DNA of 64,000 bases, taken from positions 186,001-250,000 of the forward strand of contig NZ_JACJSC010000004.1 in assembly GCF_014697575.1 (NCBI RefSeq), in the 5' to 3' direction. The stretch comes from Planktothrix sp. FACHB-1365 (GTDB lineage: Bacteria > Cyanobacteriota > Cyanobacteriia > Cyanobacteriales > Microcoleaceae). Shown here in pieces: positions 9,760 to 19,546 of this stretch. Both the position numbers and the translations under genes were made by a program. Under the pieces are notes generated by a model. It saw only the letters and a list, made by a program, of their open reading frames with translations, searched no databases and was not told where the DNA came from. The stretch's first letter is position 1. The number at the start of each line of letters is the position of its first letter.

Positions 9760-9796
9760 TGGTTTTTAAAAACATTAATTAAATTTTTAAAAACCA
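9760..9796. promoter_or_regulatory. Perfect 13-bp inverted repeat between divergent DGQHR genes (candidate DndB operator)
   Basis: The arms TGGTTTTTAAAAA (9760-9772) and TTTTTAAAAACCA (9784-9796) match perfectly around an 11-base loop, and each arm contains its own small palindrome TTTTTAAAAA. The element lies midway between the starts of two divergent DGQHR genes, where a shared repressor site would be expected. DndB acting as a repressor in other bacteria is established. Binding at this site is inference. Confidence 0.55.
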
Positions 9797-9844
9797 TTTT
9801 TAGATATTATAACATTTATTGACTCATTTAGCAACATATCTCTG

Positions 9845-11404
9845 ATGGATACTGAAACCCGACTTAACTCCGAAGCCCAAGAAACAATAGCAAAACTGCT
9901 GAAACCCTATCTACAACAAGCAGATAGCCTACTGGTTCAAAAAACCTATATGGCTGGAACCGAAACCTTTATCAGTTCTGTTACCTTAGAATGGATAGCC
10001 GCAAAAGTCGGTTTTGCTTCCCAACTGCCCTTATTTCAACCTCATTTAGACGCAACAGGTAACGTAGAGCGCGACGCCGAAACCGTTGATGAGATTTTCC
10101 AACGTCCCCTCGACTGGTCACGTCAAGCCACCTTAACCCAATATCTCACCAACCATAAAGACCATAAATTTCCTGCGGTGTTAGTTGTCCTCAGTCCCGC
10201 TTGGGTAGATGACCCCAACGCCTCCCAGTGGGATAACAACCAACGCGCTACCCAGTCCGCCATCGAATTTCTCCCCCTCGATAGTCAAGGAAAACTCGGA
10301 CTATTGCAGATGTCGAGTGATGTATCCGTGTTTGCCTTAGATGGACAACACCGCTTAATGGGGATACAAGGTTTGATGGAACTCCTGCGGACAGGACGTT
10401 TACAACCCTATAGCAAACTCAAAAAACCTGTGGGGGATACTATTACCGTCAAAGAACTTAACCAAAAATTCGGTATCACTCCCCAACAGTTACAACAGTT
10501 ATCCCAAGAAACCATCGGAGTTGAATTTATTCCCGCAGTCGTCAAGGGGGAAACTCGCGCTGAAGCTAGACAACGGGTAAGGTCTATTTTTGTTCACGTT
10601 AACTTAATGGCCGTCAAACTCAGTAAAGGACAGTTGGCACTATTAGATGAAGATGATGGGTTTTCTATTGTGACTCGCCAGGTAGCTGTTTCCCATGCTT
10701 TATTTTGCGATAAACCCAGACGCAACCCTAGAATTAATTGGGATAGTGCTACCGTAGCATCCAAGTCAACGGTCTTAACCACCCTGCAAGCGTTAACGGA
10801 TATGGGTCAACGGTATTTAACCCCCAAATTTCCCCACTGGAAAGCTGCAAAATCTGGGTTAATTCCTCTGCGACCCACCGAAGCAGAATTAGAAGCAGGT
10901 ATTGAGGAGTTAAAACAATTCTTTGATGGTATGGCAACTTTACCCAGTTATCAAAAGTTAGAACAAGGTTGGGAAACTCCCGCCTTGCGTCGGTTTAGTT
11001 TTGAGAAACCCGGAGGAGAGGGAAATTTACTGTTTCGTCCTGTGGGTCAAGTGGCGGTAGCTGCGGCGTTGGGGGTGTTGGTCTTTTATCAACAACGGTC
11101 GGTAACAGAAATTTTTGAGAAATTGCAAGAATTTGATAACGCTGGCGGCTTTAGTGGCATGGAATATCCTGACTCGCTCTGGTATGGGGTATTATATGAC
11201 CCGAATAAACGCCGGGTGAGGGTAGCCGGAAAAGAGTTGGCGGCGAAGTTACTCATCTATTTATTAGGGGGAATGCCGCAACCGATGGAATGTGCTGAGT
11301 TACGCAAAGCCTTAGCGGATGCTAGGACGTTTGAGAATAAAGCCGTCAGTTTTGAAGGTCAATTTGTCAAACCCAGAGAAGTCGGTTTACCCGAAATTTT
11401 GTAG
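9845..11404 (+). CDS. Second DGQHR-domain protein, DndB-related
   Basis: The 519-residue protein has the signature FALDGQHRLMGIQGL near residues 163-177. An N-terminal region of about 110 residues is unlike that of the neighbouring 408-residue DndB-like protein, and there is an extra C-terminal domain (about 380-519). DGQHR proteins occur with phosphorothioation and restriction systems; the precise biochemical role is not settled. It is divergent from the dndB-CDE operon across a 155-base spacer with a perfect inverted repeat. Co-regulation is therefore likely, with this gene acting either as a partner or as a second regulator. Its G+C content looks higher than that of the dnd genes, which may mean separate ancestry. 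Confidence 0.75.
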   Translation: MDTETRLNSEAQETIAKLLKPYLQQADSLLVQKTYMAGTETFISSVTLEWIAAKVGFASQLPLFQPHLDATGNVERDAETVDEIFQRPLDWSRQATLTQYLTNHKDHKFPAVLVVLSPAWVDDPNASQWDNNQRATQSAIEFLPLDSQGKLGLLQMSSDVSVFALDGQHRLMGIQGLMELLRTGRLQPYSKLKKPVGDTITVKELNQKFGITPQQLQQLSQETIGVEFIPAVVKGETRAEARQRVRSIFVHVNLMAVKLSKGQLALLDEDDGFSIVTRQVAVSHALFCDKPRRNPRINWDSATVASKSTVLTTLQALTDMGQRYLTPKFPHWKAAKSGLIPLRPTEAELEAGIEELKQFFDGMATLPSYQKLEQGWETPALRRFSFEKPGGEGNLLFRPVGQVAVAAALGVLVFYQQRSVTEIFEKLQEFDNAGGFSGMEYPDSLWYGVLYDPNKRRVRVAGKELAAKLLIYLLGGMPQPMECAELRKALADARTFENKAVSFEGQFVKPREVGLPEIL

Positions 11405-11443
11405 CGGTTTTCTGTGAAAAAATTTTGTTTGTTGGGGGAGGGG

Positions 11444-11472
11444 TTGACAAAACCCCCGGCACAAGAGATAAT
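11444..11472 (+). promoter_or_regulatory. Strong consensus sigma-70-type promoter upstream of a DGQHR relic
   Basis: TTGACA at 11444-11449 and GATAAT at 11467-11472 are separated by exactly 17 bases, a near-consensus SigA-type promoter. It points at no intact gene; about 40 bases downstream lies the remnant of a DGQHR gene. It may be the surviving promoter of that lost gene or may drive an unannotated short RNA. Confidence 0.5.
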
Positions 11473-11511
11473 GTTGTAAGGGGGAGTTCGTGTATACACT
11501 TGATTAATTAG

Positions 11512-11607
11512 TCAATCCTTGTTACCGATGGTCAACATCGCAAACGGGCAATTCATGAATTAATTGATCCTAGTAATGCAGCTAAAGCTTATTTGGGTTG
11601 GATGTAA
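11512..11607 (+). pseudogene. Relic of a third DGQHR (dndB-like) gene
   Basis: The open stretch encodes VTDGQHRKRAIHELIDPSN and then AAKAYLGWM before a TAA at 11605; a stop at 11509 closes it upstream. The DGQHR signature with the Val-Thr in front of it matches the intact DndB-like protein 2 kb away (VTDGQHRIKAIE) better than the 519-residue protein (ALDGQHRLMGIQ). Only 31 codons survive, so it is a decayed fragment rather than a gene. It implies an older or duplicated dndB copy at this locus. Confidence 0.7.
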
Positions 11608-11680
11608 TATAGGGAGTCTAAATGGATTGTACACTCATAATAATAAAGATTATTAATACCCAAAAATACCACGATGTCTT

Positions 11681-11759
11681 TGTAGGGGCGAGGCGCGCCT
11701 CACCCCAGGAGATGAATTGGATTTTAAGTCATTTCTACAACTGATTTAGACTTGCTATA
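11681..11759. repeat. Dispersed ~80-bp repeat, copy 1
   Basis: The segment starts with a palindromic core (GAGGCGCGCCTC) and ends in GATTTAGACTTGCTATA. A second copy at 60861-60938 matches it almost base for base. It sits in the 440-base gene-free gap between the DGQHR gene and kaiC. It looks like a small non-coding mobile repeat; no open frame is associated with it. Confidence 0.75.
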
Positions 11760-11846
11760 TCAGAGTAGGAGCCAAGCACATCTCGACCCTACAATGAATT
11801 TAATTTTCAGTCCTTGAGATAACAGTTAATAGGAGTCAACTAACTA

Positions 11847-13397
11847 TTATTCATCAGACTCAATCTTTCCAAGAATACGACCTAACTCACTCTTTTCATT
11901 CACCGCAATACGAGTCGGAGAACCACTAATAATCCGTTCATAATCTCGGAAAGAATCAGTAATCAGAGGGCCATGATCACTAATCGTATATTCTCGAATA
12001 CCTTTATCATGCCAGGAACCCCTCATTTTAAACACGTTTAAGGCACGGGACATTTCCCCTCGAATTTCCACATATTGCAACATCAAAATCGTATCGGTAA
12101 TCGTTGAAATATGAGAATCCGTAATCGAATGGGAACCCATAAATTGATCCGTTGTATTCGTGAAAAATCCTGTAATTTCCTCCTGTTTAGCGTAACCCGT
12201 TACCCCAATCACAAATTGACGGAAAGCGTTATTACTCACCCCTCGTGCTAAAGCCGATAACGAATCAATCGCAATTCGAGCGGGTTTAAACTCAGAAATT
12301 TCCGATTTAATAATTTGTAAATGATCTTCTAATCCCGCAGATTCAGGATAACTACATAAAATTTTCAGTAATCCTTTCCGTTCCATTTCTTCAAAATCAA
12401 TCCCCCAGGAACTGGCATTTCTAAATAACTGAGCGCGAGATTCTTCATAAGCAAATAACATGGCTCGTTGACCATTTTTACAGGCATCCTGTAGAAAAAT
12501 ACTGACTAATAACGTTTTACCCGTTCCCGTTGCTCCAGTCGCCAAAATAATCGAATCTTTGAAAAATCCACCCCCACACATGAGATCGAGGGTGGGATTT
12601 CCAGAAGAAACCCGGGCATTGGAAGAACGTTGAGTCAGGCGCATCGCCCCCAGAGGAAAGATCCCAATGCCATTATTGGTAATCGTAAAGGGATATTCCC
12701 CCTTCATGTGGGTTGTACCCCGCAATTTGAGGATTTCCGCCGTGCGTCGCCGTCGTTCTCCCTCTAAAACGTTCCGAAAGATAACGACATTATCGGAGAC
12801 AAATTCTTCTACTCCAAATCGCGCCACCGGGCCATATTCTGCCTCCCGTTCCGTTGTCATAATCGTGGTAGCCCCCACCTGTTTTAACCGTGCTACCAGG
12901 CGGAAAATCTCTCGTCTGACCACTCCTGCGGCTTCATATTGTTGGAAAACAGCCGTTACGGAATCAATTGAAACCCGTCGAGCTTTATATTTACGAATAG
13001 CATATTGAATCCGCTCAATTAAAGCCGACAGGTCAAAATTTCCCACAATATCTTGCCCCTCTGGGTCAGGAGAAGCATCTAAAATAAATAACTTTCCTTC
13101 ATCAATAAATTGTTGGAGATCCCATCCAAAACTAGAAGCATTTTTAATAATATCTGTAGGTGATTCTTCAAACGTGACGAAGATCCCAGGTTCATCAAAA
13201 TAGGTGATTCCATTGTAGAGAAACTGAACCGCAAACAAGGTTTTTCCGGTTCCTGAAGTCCCGCTCACTAACGTTGTTCTGGCAATGGGCATTCCACCAT
13301 GACTAATATCATCAAAGCCTTCAATCATGGTGCGGATTTTCTGCACCCCTATCAGTTTACGTCCATTGCTTTTGGTTTCCTGAGAACTTTCACTCAT
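11847..13397 (-). CDS. kaiC: Circadian clock protein KaiC
   Basis: KaiC is the double-domain RecA-like ATPase, autokinase and autophosphatase whose daily phosphorylation cycle forms the cyanobacterial clock. The 516-residue protein has CI Walker A GTSGTGKT (46-53) with catalytic glutamates E77/E78 (FEES), and CII Walker A GATGTGKT near 290. The phosphorylation pair falls exactly at S431 and T432 in DSHISTITD, identical in number to the Synechococcus elongatus protein. The A-loop/C-terminal tail with SGSPTRI follows. It is the last gene of kaiA-kaiB-kaiC on the minus strand. A 206-base gap from kaiB leaves room for an internal kaiC promoter. Confidence 0.99.
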   Translation of the reverse strand: MSESSQETKSNGRKLIGVQKIRTMIEGFDDISHGGMPIARTTLVSGTSGTGKTLFAVQFLYNGITYFDEPGIFVTFEESPTDIIKNASSFGWDLQQFIDEGKLFILDASPDPEGQDIVGNFDLSALIERIQYAIRKYKARRVSIDSVTAVFQQYEAAGVVRREIFRLVARLKQVGATTIMTTEREAEYGPVARFGVEEFVSDNVVIFRNVLEGERRRRTAEILKLRGTTHMKGEYPFTITNNGIGIFPLGAMRLTQRSSNARVSSGNPTLDLMCGGGFFKDSIILATGATGTGKTLLVSIFLQDACKNGQRAMLFAYEESRAQLFRNASSWGIDFEEMERKGLLKILCSYPESAGLEDHLQIIKSEISEFKPARIAIDSLSALARGVSNNAFRQFVIGVTGYAKQEEITGFFTNTTDQFMGSHSITDSHISTITDTILMLQYVEIRGEMSRALNVFKMRGSWHDKGIREYTISDHGPLITDSFRDYERIISGSPTRIAVNEKSELGRILGKIESDE

Positions 13398-13603
13398 AAT
13401 TTTATCTTAAAAGGATAAGGCTCTGATCGATGAACCTGTGAGACTTTTGCTACATTTACCACAAAATCTGGAACAGTAGGGGATCAAGTCATCATTCTCA
13501 ACCAAGAGTTCCCAGCAGTTGGTAAGGGTGGATCAGAATTGACGAACATCAGTAATCTATTTTACCTTGTCCTCAGTCCCCAGAATCGATTTTAAGTCCA
13601 GAT

Positions 13604-13906
13604 TTACTCATCCATCAGTTCTTCATAGAGAAGATCGAGTCCAATTAAAACTTTTTCTCGATCTGAGAGATCACCAATTATTTTCCGCACCGGAGGCGGT
13701 AAGATTTTAGACAGGGTAGGAGTTGCCAAAATTTTATCTTCCTCTGCCAGTTGTGGATTTTTGAGAACGTCAATCACTTTCAAGGCATAAACCCCTTGAA
13801 ATTCCTGTTCCAAAATATCTTTAAGGGTTTTCAAGGCTCGGACTGAGTTAGGAGTATTCCCCGCCACATAAAGTTTGAGGACATAGGTTTTTTTTAGAGG
13901 ACTCAT
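13604..13906 (-). CDS. kaiB: Circadian clock protein KaiB
   Basis: KaiB is the fold-switching, thioredoxin-like protein that binds phosphorylated KaiC, sequesters KaiA and so drives dephosphorylation. The 100-residue length and sequence fit the family: an N-terminal strand [14 protein letters not shown], a helix [10 protein letters not shown], and the [19 protein letters not shown] segment that rearranges on fold-switching. The acidic C-terminal tail (ELMDE) is typical. It follows kaiA by 76 bases and precedes kaiC by 206 bases on the same strand. There is nothing unusual in the sequence. Confidence 0.98.
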   Translation of the reverse strand: MSPLKKTYVLKLYVAGNTPNSVRALKTLKDILEQEFQGVYALKVIDVLKNPQLAEEDKILATPTLSKILPPPVRKIIGDLSDREKVLIGLDLLYEELMDE

Positions 13907-13982
13907 AAATGTTGATTGACAGGTGTTAGGTGGGGTAGGAAAAACTTATTTTATCGTTAAAGTCAAGGTTCAATTACTATTT

Positions 13983-14945
13983 CTAGGAATCTCTAGGAAT
14001 TGAGCGGCGATACATTTCACATAAATGGGCAATGGTGTCAATTAAAGTTAAGCGGTAGTCTAATAAAACATCTTCGCTTCTTCCTTCTAATTTAAGCTGT
14101 TTAGAAAAATTATCCATTAACTCCATGTGAATTTCCACAATTCGGGTGACAGGAACATCAGCAAAAAAAGCCAAATTTACATATTCATCAATTTTATTAT
14201 TCAAACTTTGATCGGCTGAAAAATAACTGAGAACAATTTGGCGATATTTGGTCTTGAGTTGATCGATAAATTCCTGCCGTTCAGCAGGGGCCATATTACG
14301 AATAAAATTTTGGGGGCTTCTTTTATAGTACACACCCAAGTATCCTAAACGCTCATGGAGTTTACTCACCAGGCGACGTTGTTGACGAATGATAAAATTC
14401 GTTAGCTCTGTCGGTGCGTCACCACTGGCAGATTGTTCCGTGAGGCGAGTTGTAATCGCATTGGTAATAAATTGACTAATCGCTTTATCAATATAAGCGG
14501 GAATTTGATTGAGTTGATTGTCCCCGATTCGTACCTCGGTACAGTGGTAGAAATAGGGTGAGGATTCTCCCGGTAATGAAGTTTCATCTGAAGAATCTGA
14601 TAGGGTCGTTAAACGCTCTATCAGTTGGGGTTGTGCTGTGATAATCACCGCAGGTACAGAAATAGACTGATTGTGGAGATATTGGCTCAGAGCCAGCAAA
14701 TCGGAATTATCCTCAAGAACGATACAATCGAGTTGCTGTCTTTCTTGAGCCATGAATTGGACAAAGGCTTCAACAGACTGAATCTGCACTGCTGTATAAC
14801 TATCATTCTGTAAATAGGACATGACAATATTAGCCAGTCCCACAGTCGGCACAAAAACACCGATGGATAGCTGTGGACGCCACACGGTTGGGGAAGTTGG
14901 GACTAAGTTTTCACCGAACAAATCAGTCAGAGCCAATTGCTCCAT
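13983..14945 (-). CDS. kaiA: Circadian clock protein KaiA
   Basis: KaiA binds the KaiC C-terminal tail and promotes KaiC autophosphorylation. The 320-residue product has the full-length form: a pseudo-receiver domain in about residues 25-165 (SIGVFVPTVGLAN at the start), then a linker. The KaiA C-terminal four-helix dimerisation and KaiC-binding domain runs from about 185 to 318 (RRLVSKLHERLGYLGVYYKR, FFADVPVTRIVEIHMELMD). It is somewhat longer than the 284-residue Synechococcus protein because of N-terminal and linker residues. It is first in the kai cluster, which here sits directly beside the DNA phosphorothioation genes. Confidence 0.97.
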   Translation of the reverse strand: MEQLALTDLFGENLVPTSPTVWRPQLSIGVFVPTVGLANIVMSYLQNDSYTAVQIQSVEAFVQFMAQERQQLDCIVLEDNSDLLALSQYLHNQSISVPAVIITAQPQLIERLTTLSDSSDETSLPGESSPYFYHCTEVRIGDNQLNQIPAYIDKAISQFITNAITTRLTEQSASGDAPTELTNFIIRQQRRLVSKLHERLGYLGVYYKRSPQNFIRNMAPAERQEFIDQLKTKYRQIVLSYFSADQSLNNKIDEYVNLAFFADVPVTRIVEIHMELMDNFSKQLKLEGRSEDVLLDYRLTLIDTIAHLCEMYRRSIPRDS

Positions 14946-15033
14946 TACTAAGATTGTTTAATCCTATATGATATTTAATCACGAATTGTAACTATTTTTT
15001 AACGATTCCCTAGAAAAATCCTCAATCCTTAGA

Positions 15034-16158
15034 TCAAGAAACGGTTTTAACCTCCCCGTGAGTCAAAGGTTGATAAAATTTGGCCGCGAGGGGTTTAATC
15101 TGAGTTAAAGCTAAATTTTCTGTAACATGAGCAACAGTTTTCATTCCCACTAAAGCCGTCAATAATCGGGGACAGGAACGGGTGAATTGAAGAGCCTGTA
15201 GGGTCGGGGTTAAGGGGGTGTGATGGAGTCCCTCTTGCAGGATGTCGGGAATGTGACCAATGGCTTTGGTTTGGCCAATGGAGGCACTCGAAATCACCGA
15301 TAATCCTAAACGATGGGCAGCCTCTAAAGTCGGAAGCCATGTCCGCTTAACGTGCTGAGTCGGTTGAACCAACGCCTCTAGCATCGTTGCATTAATGGGT
15401 AACTGAATAAATTTGAAATGATCTTGGCCCTCGGAGGTGACTTGACTCGCTAATGCTTTAGCCTTGGCTAAATCCAAATAGTTGAATGCGGTGGGTGGCA
15501 CTCGCAGGCCATCCCAAGTGGCTAACCCATAGGCACTAATTTTACCTTGGCTGACGGCTTTTTCTAATACTTCAAAGGCGAGTTGGAGACGGTGATAAAA
15601 AATTTCTGGGGAGACTTCCGAAAGTTGTATTTCCGGGTTATGGAGATAATAAATATCAATGGTTTCTACCCCTAAATTATCTAAACTTCGTTCGAGTTGA
15701 TCCCAAATATATTCCGGGTGTAAACAGTGGCATTCGGCAACTAAATCTTGGGGTTCAATGGTAAAATTACGGCTTTCAATATATCGAGAATAAAACCAAC
15801 TGATCCGCTCATTATCAGGAATAAACCCTGCTTTTGTACAAATCACTAACTCATCTCTGGATATCGTTTTATCCCGGATTAAAGCCAATAAAGCATCACT
15901 AACGCTCCATTCAGCGTGCATATAGCGATAATTAATTGCCGTATCAATCAGGTTAATTCCATTTTCAACTGACTCGATAATGGCATCAGTAACGAGATCA
16001 TCGGTATGAGAGTCCGGCACACCTAAATAAGTGCCAATCCCAATTGAACTAACAACCCAACCATTAGCTTGTCGAAAATGAGTGGCTACACAGTCTTGCT
16101 GATGTCGTTCTCGATATCTTTGGGTTCCTGCTAAAGTCGCTTTCCCTAAAATTTTCAT
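15034..16158 (-). CDS. Aldo/keto reductase family oxidoreductase
   Basis: This is a predicted NAD(P)H-dependent carbonyl reductase of the TIM-barrel aldo/keto reductase superfamily. The 374-residue protein shows GIGTYLGVPD near the N-terminus. The catalytic Asp and Tyr context is NLIDTAINYRYMHAEWSVSDAL (D52-type Asp, Tyr five residues on), and the barrel strand/loop is ETIDIYYLHNPE. The C-terminal cofactor-binding region contains SSASIGQTKA. The substrate cannot be told from sequence. It lies 88 bases upstream of kaiA on the same strand, so read-through into the clock genes is conceivable. I see no sign that it is functionally part of the clock. Confidence 0.88.
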   Translation of the reverse strand: MKILGKATLAGTQRYRERHQQDCVATHFRQANGWVVSSIGIGTYLGVPDSHTDDLVTDAIIESVENGINLIDTAINYRYMHAEWSVSDALLALIRDKTISRDELVICTKAGFIPDNERISWFYSRYIESRNFTIEPQDLVAECHCLHPEYIWDQLERSLDNLGVETIDIYYLHNPEIQLSEVSPEIFYHRLQLAFEVLEKAVSQGKISAYGLATWDGLRVPPTAFNYLDLAKAKALASQVTSEGQDHFKFIQLPINATMLEALVQPTQHVKRTWLPTLEAAHRLGLSVISSASIGQTKAIGHIPDILQEGLHHTPLTPTLQALQFTRSCPRLLTALVGMKTVAHVTENLALTQIKPLAAKFYQPLTHGEVKTVS

Positions 16159-16444
16159 ACGGTTCTAGGTTGAATAAAAGCTTGAAACTTGGGTTATATT
16201 CTCTATTTTAAACGTTTCCTTTCGGTCTTCTCGTTTTATTACTATTTTGTTACTCATTAAGATAAAATCCTCTGATTCGGCAACCATCCCTTGTGAGGGA
16301 GTGAAACCTTAATCAACAAACACCCCAAACCCTCAATTCTTAATTCTTCATTCTTAATTCCCCCTATCCTCCTCAGCACAAGAGATGATGGAAGATCAAG
16401 GGCGATTTCCAATGCCCCTGTCGTTAGTAGAGAAGGTTGTTTCT

Positions 16445-17341
16445 ATGCCATCCTTGAGATATGCCTATTTTCCCGGCTGTGTTGCCCAAGGAGCTTGTCG
16501 AGAACTGTATCAGTCTACGCAAGTCCTCGCCCAAACTTTAGGCATTGAACTCATTGAACTGAAAAAGGCATCCTGCTGTGGTTCGGGAACGTTCAAAGAA
16601 GATTCTCGGCTCTTAGAGGATACCGTCAATGCCCGTAATATTGCTTTAGCAGAAGAATTAAATTTACCCTTACTGACCCATTGCAGTACCTGTCAAGGGG
16701 TGATTGGCCACGTTGATGAACGCTTAAAGGAATTTCAAACTACAGATCCGGCTTATATTGAAAAGGTGAATGGATTACTCAGTAAAGAGGGATGTTCCCC
16801 CTATCAGGGGACAACGGAAGTTAAACACCTGCTTTGGGCCTTAGTCGCCGATTATGGTTTAGCCGAAATTCAACAAAGAGTCAAACGCACACTCTCAGAT
16901 TTGAAGTGTGCTGCCTTTTATGGCTGTTACCTCTTACGCGCTCAAACCCATCTCCCCTATGATGACCCCCATCAACCAGAATCGATGGAAAATTTGTTCC
17001 GGGCGGTGGGAGCGACTCCGGTTTATTATCGGGGTAGAACCCAATGTTGCGGTTGGCCTTTGTCCAGTTACGCCACAGAATCAGCTTTTCAAATGGCCGG
17101 AAACCAAATTCAAGATGCCATTGACAACGGTGCAGATTGTTTGGTCACACCTTGTCCCCTCTGTCATCTTAATTTAGATTCCCGCCAACCGGAAGTGGAA
17201 AAAGTCATCGGTCGTCCCTTGGGTTTACCCGTTCTCCATCTTCCCCAATTAGTGGCCCTGGCCCTGGGTATCGACCCTAAACAACTGGGTTTAGACCGCC
17301 ATGTTGTTTCTACGAAGTCTGTTTTGGAGAAAATTAGATAA
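16445..17341 (+). CDS. HdrB-like protein with two CCG (cysteine-rich) domains
   Basis: The family is that of heterodisulphide reductase subunit B, whose CCG domains bind unusual iron-sulphur clusters and carry out disulphide or thiol redox chemistry. Two copies of the CX(n)CCGX(n)CxxC pattern are visible: YFPGCV, SCCGSGTF and HCSTCQG in the first half; FYGCYL, QCCGWPLS and CPLCHL in the second. I chose the ATG at 16445, where the conserved sequence begins (MPSLRYAYFPGC), over the upstream ATG at 16385. An AGAAGG sequence precedes it. Cyanobacteria lack methanogenic HdrA partners here, so the physiological partner is unknown. It is a lone gene upstream of psaC. Confidence 0.85.
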   Translation: MPSLRYAYFPGCVAQGACRELYQSTQVLAQTLGIELIELKKASCCGSGTFKEDSRLLEDTVNARNIALAEELNLPLLTHCSTCQGVIGHVDERLKEFQTTDPAYIEKVNGLLSKEGCSPYQGTTEVKHLLWALVADYGLAEIQQRVKRTLSDLKCAAFYGCYLLRAQTHLPYDDPHQPESMENLFRAVGATPVYYRGRTQCCGWPLSSYATESAFQMAGNQIQDAIDNGADCLVTPCPLCHLNLDSRQPEVEKVIGRPLGLPVLHLPQLVALALGIDPKQLGLDRHVVSTKSVLEKIR

Positions 17342-17937
<596 letters not shown>

Positions 17938-18053
17938 ACTCTGCCCAAAACCGGGTGTTTTTATCAATTCTAACTCCTGACTTCCACCGGGAAGATTCCA
18001 GGGAGTTCAATCTTCACAGAGGGCGGAATTTACCCCCTCTTTTTTCTTTTTTT

Positions 18054-19409
18054 ATGGATTCTAATTCTACCTTAGACGCAATTGCTCGTTTTTTTAACTT
18101 TCAAGAACTCCAGACTAATTTTAGGATTGAAATTTTAGCCGGAGTCACAACCTTTGTAACGATGGCTTATATTTTAGTCGTTAATCCTGCTATTTTATCC
18201 AATGCTATTTTTCTCCAAACCTCCGGGGATTTATTCGGAGAATTAGTTATTGCAACGGCGTTAGCTTCTGCTTTAGCAACATTAGTTATGGGGTTATATG
18301 CTAAATATCCTTTTGCATTAGCACCGGGAATGGGATTAAACGCCTATTTTGCCTTTTCGGTGGTGTTAGGATTAGGTATTTCTTGGCGAGTCGCTTTAGC
18401 TGCTATTTTAATTGAAGGCTTAATTTTTATTGCTTTAACCCTGAGTCAATTTAGAACTCAAATTGTCACCGCTATTCCTGAAGGTATTAAACACGCCGTC
18501 GCTGCTGGAATTGGTTTATTTATTGCCTATATTGCTTTAACAGGTGCAAAAATTATTGTCACGGATACAGCTACAACTACAACATTAGGGAACTTAAATG
18601 ACCCGACTGTATTAATTACAATGGCTGGAATTTTGATGACGGCGGCGTTAATGGCTCGTCGAGTTACCGGAGCTTTATTATTAGGAATTTTAGCGACAGC
18701 CGGGTTAGGATGGATTTTAGGAATTGCCCCCTGGCCTAAAGGAATTATTGGTTTACCTCAATTACCTGTTGATTTATTCGGTCAAGGAATTATGGGGTTA
18801 AAAGAAGTTTTACAAGTGAATTTTTTACAGATTTTTACGGTTACTTTTGTGTTTTTCTTTGTGGATTTATTTGATACGGTGGGAACCCTAACGGGATTAG
18901 GAATGAAAGCGGGTTATATTAACGAACAGGGGGAATTTCCGCGTGTTACAGAAGCGTTTATGGCTGATGCAGTAGGAACAACTACGGGGGCAATTTTTGG
19001 CACGTCTACGGTAACAACTTATATTGAATCTGCATCAGGAATTTCTGAAGGTGGAAGAAGTGGATTAACGGCTGTGGTTGTAGCTATATTATTCACAATT
19101 TCAATATTTTTTATTCCCCTATTATCCGCAATTCCCAGTTTTGCAACAGCCCCGACTTTAATTATTGTGGGGGTGTTAATGATGGGAAGTGTACGATATA
19201 TTCATTGGGATGACCCCGCAGAATCAATTCCGGCATTTCTCACGATTTTTATCATGCCCTTAAGTTATTCCATTGCAGACGGTTTAGGAGTTGGTTTAAT
19301 TACTTATCCCCTAATTAAATCCTTTCAAGGCAAGTTCCACGAAACCAATATAGCAATGTGGATTTTAGCAATTATTTTTATTTTAAAGTTTGTTTTCGTG
19401 GGGAAATAA
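18054..19409 (+). CDS. NCS2-family purine permease (AzgA-like)
   Basis: This is a predicted inner-membrane nucleobase:cation symporter of the AzgA branch of NCS2, probably for guanine, hypoxanthine or adenine. The 451-residue protein has about 12 to 14 hydrophobic helices. It carries the branch motifs: FVTMAYILVVNPAIL near the N-terminus, APGMGLNAYFAF, IPEGIKHAVAAGIGLFIA, FVDLFDTVGTLTG and GTSTVTTYIESASGISEGGRSG. I start at the ATG at 18054. The frame is open back to 17955, but those 33 residues are not family-like and overlap the psaC downstream region. Substrate assignment is by family only. Confidence 0.88.
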   Translation: MDSNSTLDAIARFFNFQELQTNFRIEILAGVTTFVTMAYILVVNPAILSNAIFLQTSGDLFGELVIATALASALATLVMGLYAKYPFALAPGMGLNAYFAFSVVLGLGISWRVALAAILIEGLIFIALTLSQFRTQIVTAIPEGIKHAVAAGIGLFIAYIALTGAKIIVTDTATTTTLGNLNDPTVLITMAGILMTAALMARRVTGALLLGILATAGLGWILGIAPWPKGIIGLPQLPVDLFGQGIMGLKEVLQVNFLQIFTVTFVFFFVDLFDTVGTLTGLGMKAGYINEQGEFPRVTEAFMADAVGTTTGAIFGTSTVTTYIESASGISEGGRSGLTAVVVAILFTISIFFIPLLSAIPSFATAPTLIIVGVLMMGSVRYIHWDDPAESIPAFLTIFIMPLSYSIADGLGVGLITYPLIKSFQGKFHETNIAMWILAIIFILKFVFVGK

Positions 19410-19510
19410 GCCGGGGATATAAGGTTAAAGTTTTATCTGTCACAATTCCAACCCAATACTTAAACCCCAAACTGACAACTGAGTAAGGGTGGGGGAACCC
19501 CGCCCCTACA

Positions 19511-19544
19511 ACTGATAACTGATAACTGATAACTGATAACTGAT
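19511..19544. repeat. Heptamer ACTGATA tandem repeat, short array
   Basis: About five copies of ACTGATA lie between the permease and the CPBP protease gene. The same unit forms a much longer array at 22551-22646. It is a simple-sequence repeat in a convergent intergenic gap with no evident function. Confidence 0.85.
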
Positions 19545-19546
19545 TT

